5,172 nucleotides of DNA from Syntrophomonadaceae bacterium (GTDB lineage Bacteria > Bacillota_D > Dethiobacteria > DTU022), in NCBI GenBank assembly GCA_003551865.1, contig PUNU01000148.1:1-5172 (forward strand). The letters run 5' to 3'. Under the pieces are notes generated by a model. It had not been told where the DNA came from. It searched no databases and worked only from the letters and a program-made list of their open reading frames with translations. The position numbers and the translations under genes are program-made. This document shows, in pieces, positions 5,020-5,172 of this stretch (positions are counted from its first letter, which is position 1; each line of letters opens with the position of its first letter).

Positions 5020-5172
5020 TTATTCATACCGTTCGAGCAATACTGAGCTTTTGCTGTTTGCATCAAGCACTGCTCGCTGTGCCGTCCGAAAACTGCTCCA
5101 TAAAAGGTACAAAGCCACAACCACAGAACCCAGAACATCGATGTAAGAAGTCGCAGGATGGGCAGGTGCAAT
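5020..5172 (-). CDS. C-terminal 50 residues of a membrane protein, possibly cation-efflux (CDF) family
   Basis: Read on the minus strand from the window edge, a frame is open from 5172 to a TAA at 5022-5020. It begins IAPAHPATSYIDVLGS, continues with a hydrophobic helix VVVALYLLWSSF (residues 17-28) and ends in a polar tail RTAQRAVLDANSKSSVLLERYE. The pattern D-x-L-G-S followed by a helix and an FRTA-like exit resembles the last transmembrane helix of cation diffusion facilitators (HP..D.lG...ValyilyegfrtA), which export Zn2+, Fe2+, Mn2+ and related ions. If so, the protein stops soon after that helix and lacks the usual cytoplasmic domain of about 80 residues, either as a short family variant or a truncation. 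The rest of the gene is outside the window. It converges on the molybdenum operon and is not part of it. Overlapping open frames in this stretch give less protein-like sequences. Confidence 0.5.
   Translation of the reverse strand: MAPAHPATSYIDVLGSVVVALYLLWSSFRTAQRAVLDANSKSSVLLERYE

Noticed and set aside
4901..5146. Plus-strand open frame of 81 codons after modB
   Set aside because: No good ribosome binding site, an atypical composition, and it overlaps antiparallel to the more protein-like minus-strand frame at 5020-5172.
1..5172. CRISPR arrays, tRNA/rRNA genes, insertion sequences or phage features
   Set aside because: No regularly spaced repeats, no tRNA- or rRNA-like sequence and no transposase or integrase motifs were seen on either strand.

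Overview
The window is a compact, plus-strand molybdenum (or tungsten) uptake and handling operon from what looks like an anaerobic low-to-mid GC Gram-positive bacterium, most likely a clostridium of the Desulfotomaculum/Pelotomaculum type. Three things suggest this: the solute-binding protein is a predicted lipoprotein, the ribosome binding sites are AGGAGG-like with several GTG/TTG starts, and a DUF4213/DUF364 protein is present. The taxonomy is inference; no rRNA or marker gene is present.

Layout. Bases 1-350 hold the 3' end of a KtrA/TrkA-type potassium-uptake regulatory subunit whose start lies outside the window. Bases 351-601 are a non-coding region with an intrinsic terminator (484-513), followed by a nearly perfect 28-bp palindrome (520-547) that overlaps a plausible sigma-70-type promoter (530-557). 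Five same-strand genes follow: a short MoeA-like molybdopterin-binding protein with a C-terminal four-cysteine cluster (602-1636), a DUF4213/DUF364 putative metal-chelation protein (1727-2488), a ModA-like binding lipoprotein (2498-3334), a short ModC-like ATPase without a MOP domain (3431-4066) and a ModB-like permease (4105-4881). After a 138-bp convergent intergenic region, bases 5172-5020 on the minus strand encode the last 50 residues of a membrane protein, possibly of the cation-efflux (CDF) family.

How it fits together. ModA captures oxyanion outside the membrane, ModB and ModC import it using ATP, and the MoeA-like protein is in the family that inserts metal into molybdopterin. The DUF364 protein, embedded between the cofactor gene and the transporter genes, is a candidate for metal handling between import and cofactor insertion. 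The palindrome upstream has the CGTTAT...ATAACG core known from ModE operators of proteobacteria, so the operon is probably repressed when molybdate or tungstate is plentiful.

The least explained parts are the cysteine tail of the MoeA-like protein, the role of DUF364, the identity of the regulator that reads the palindrome, and the small intercistronic RNA structures. Nothing in the window amounts to a clearly new kind of system, but the combination MoeA-like(Cys tail) + DUF364 + ModABC under a ModE-type operator is worth following.
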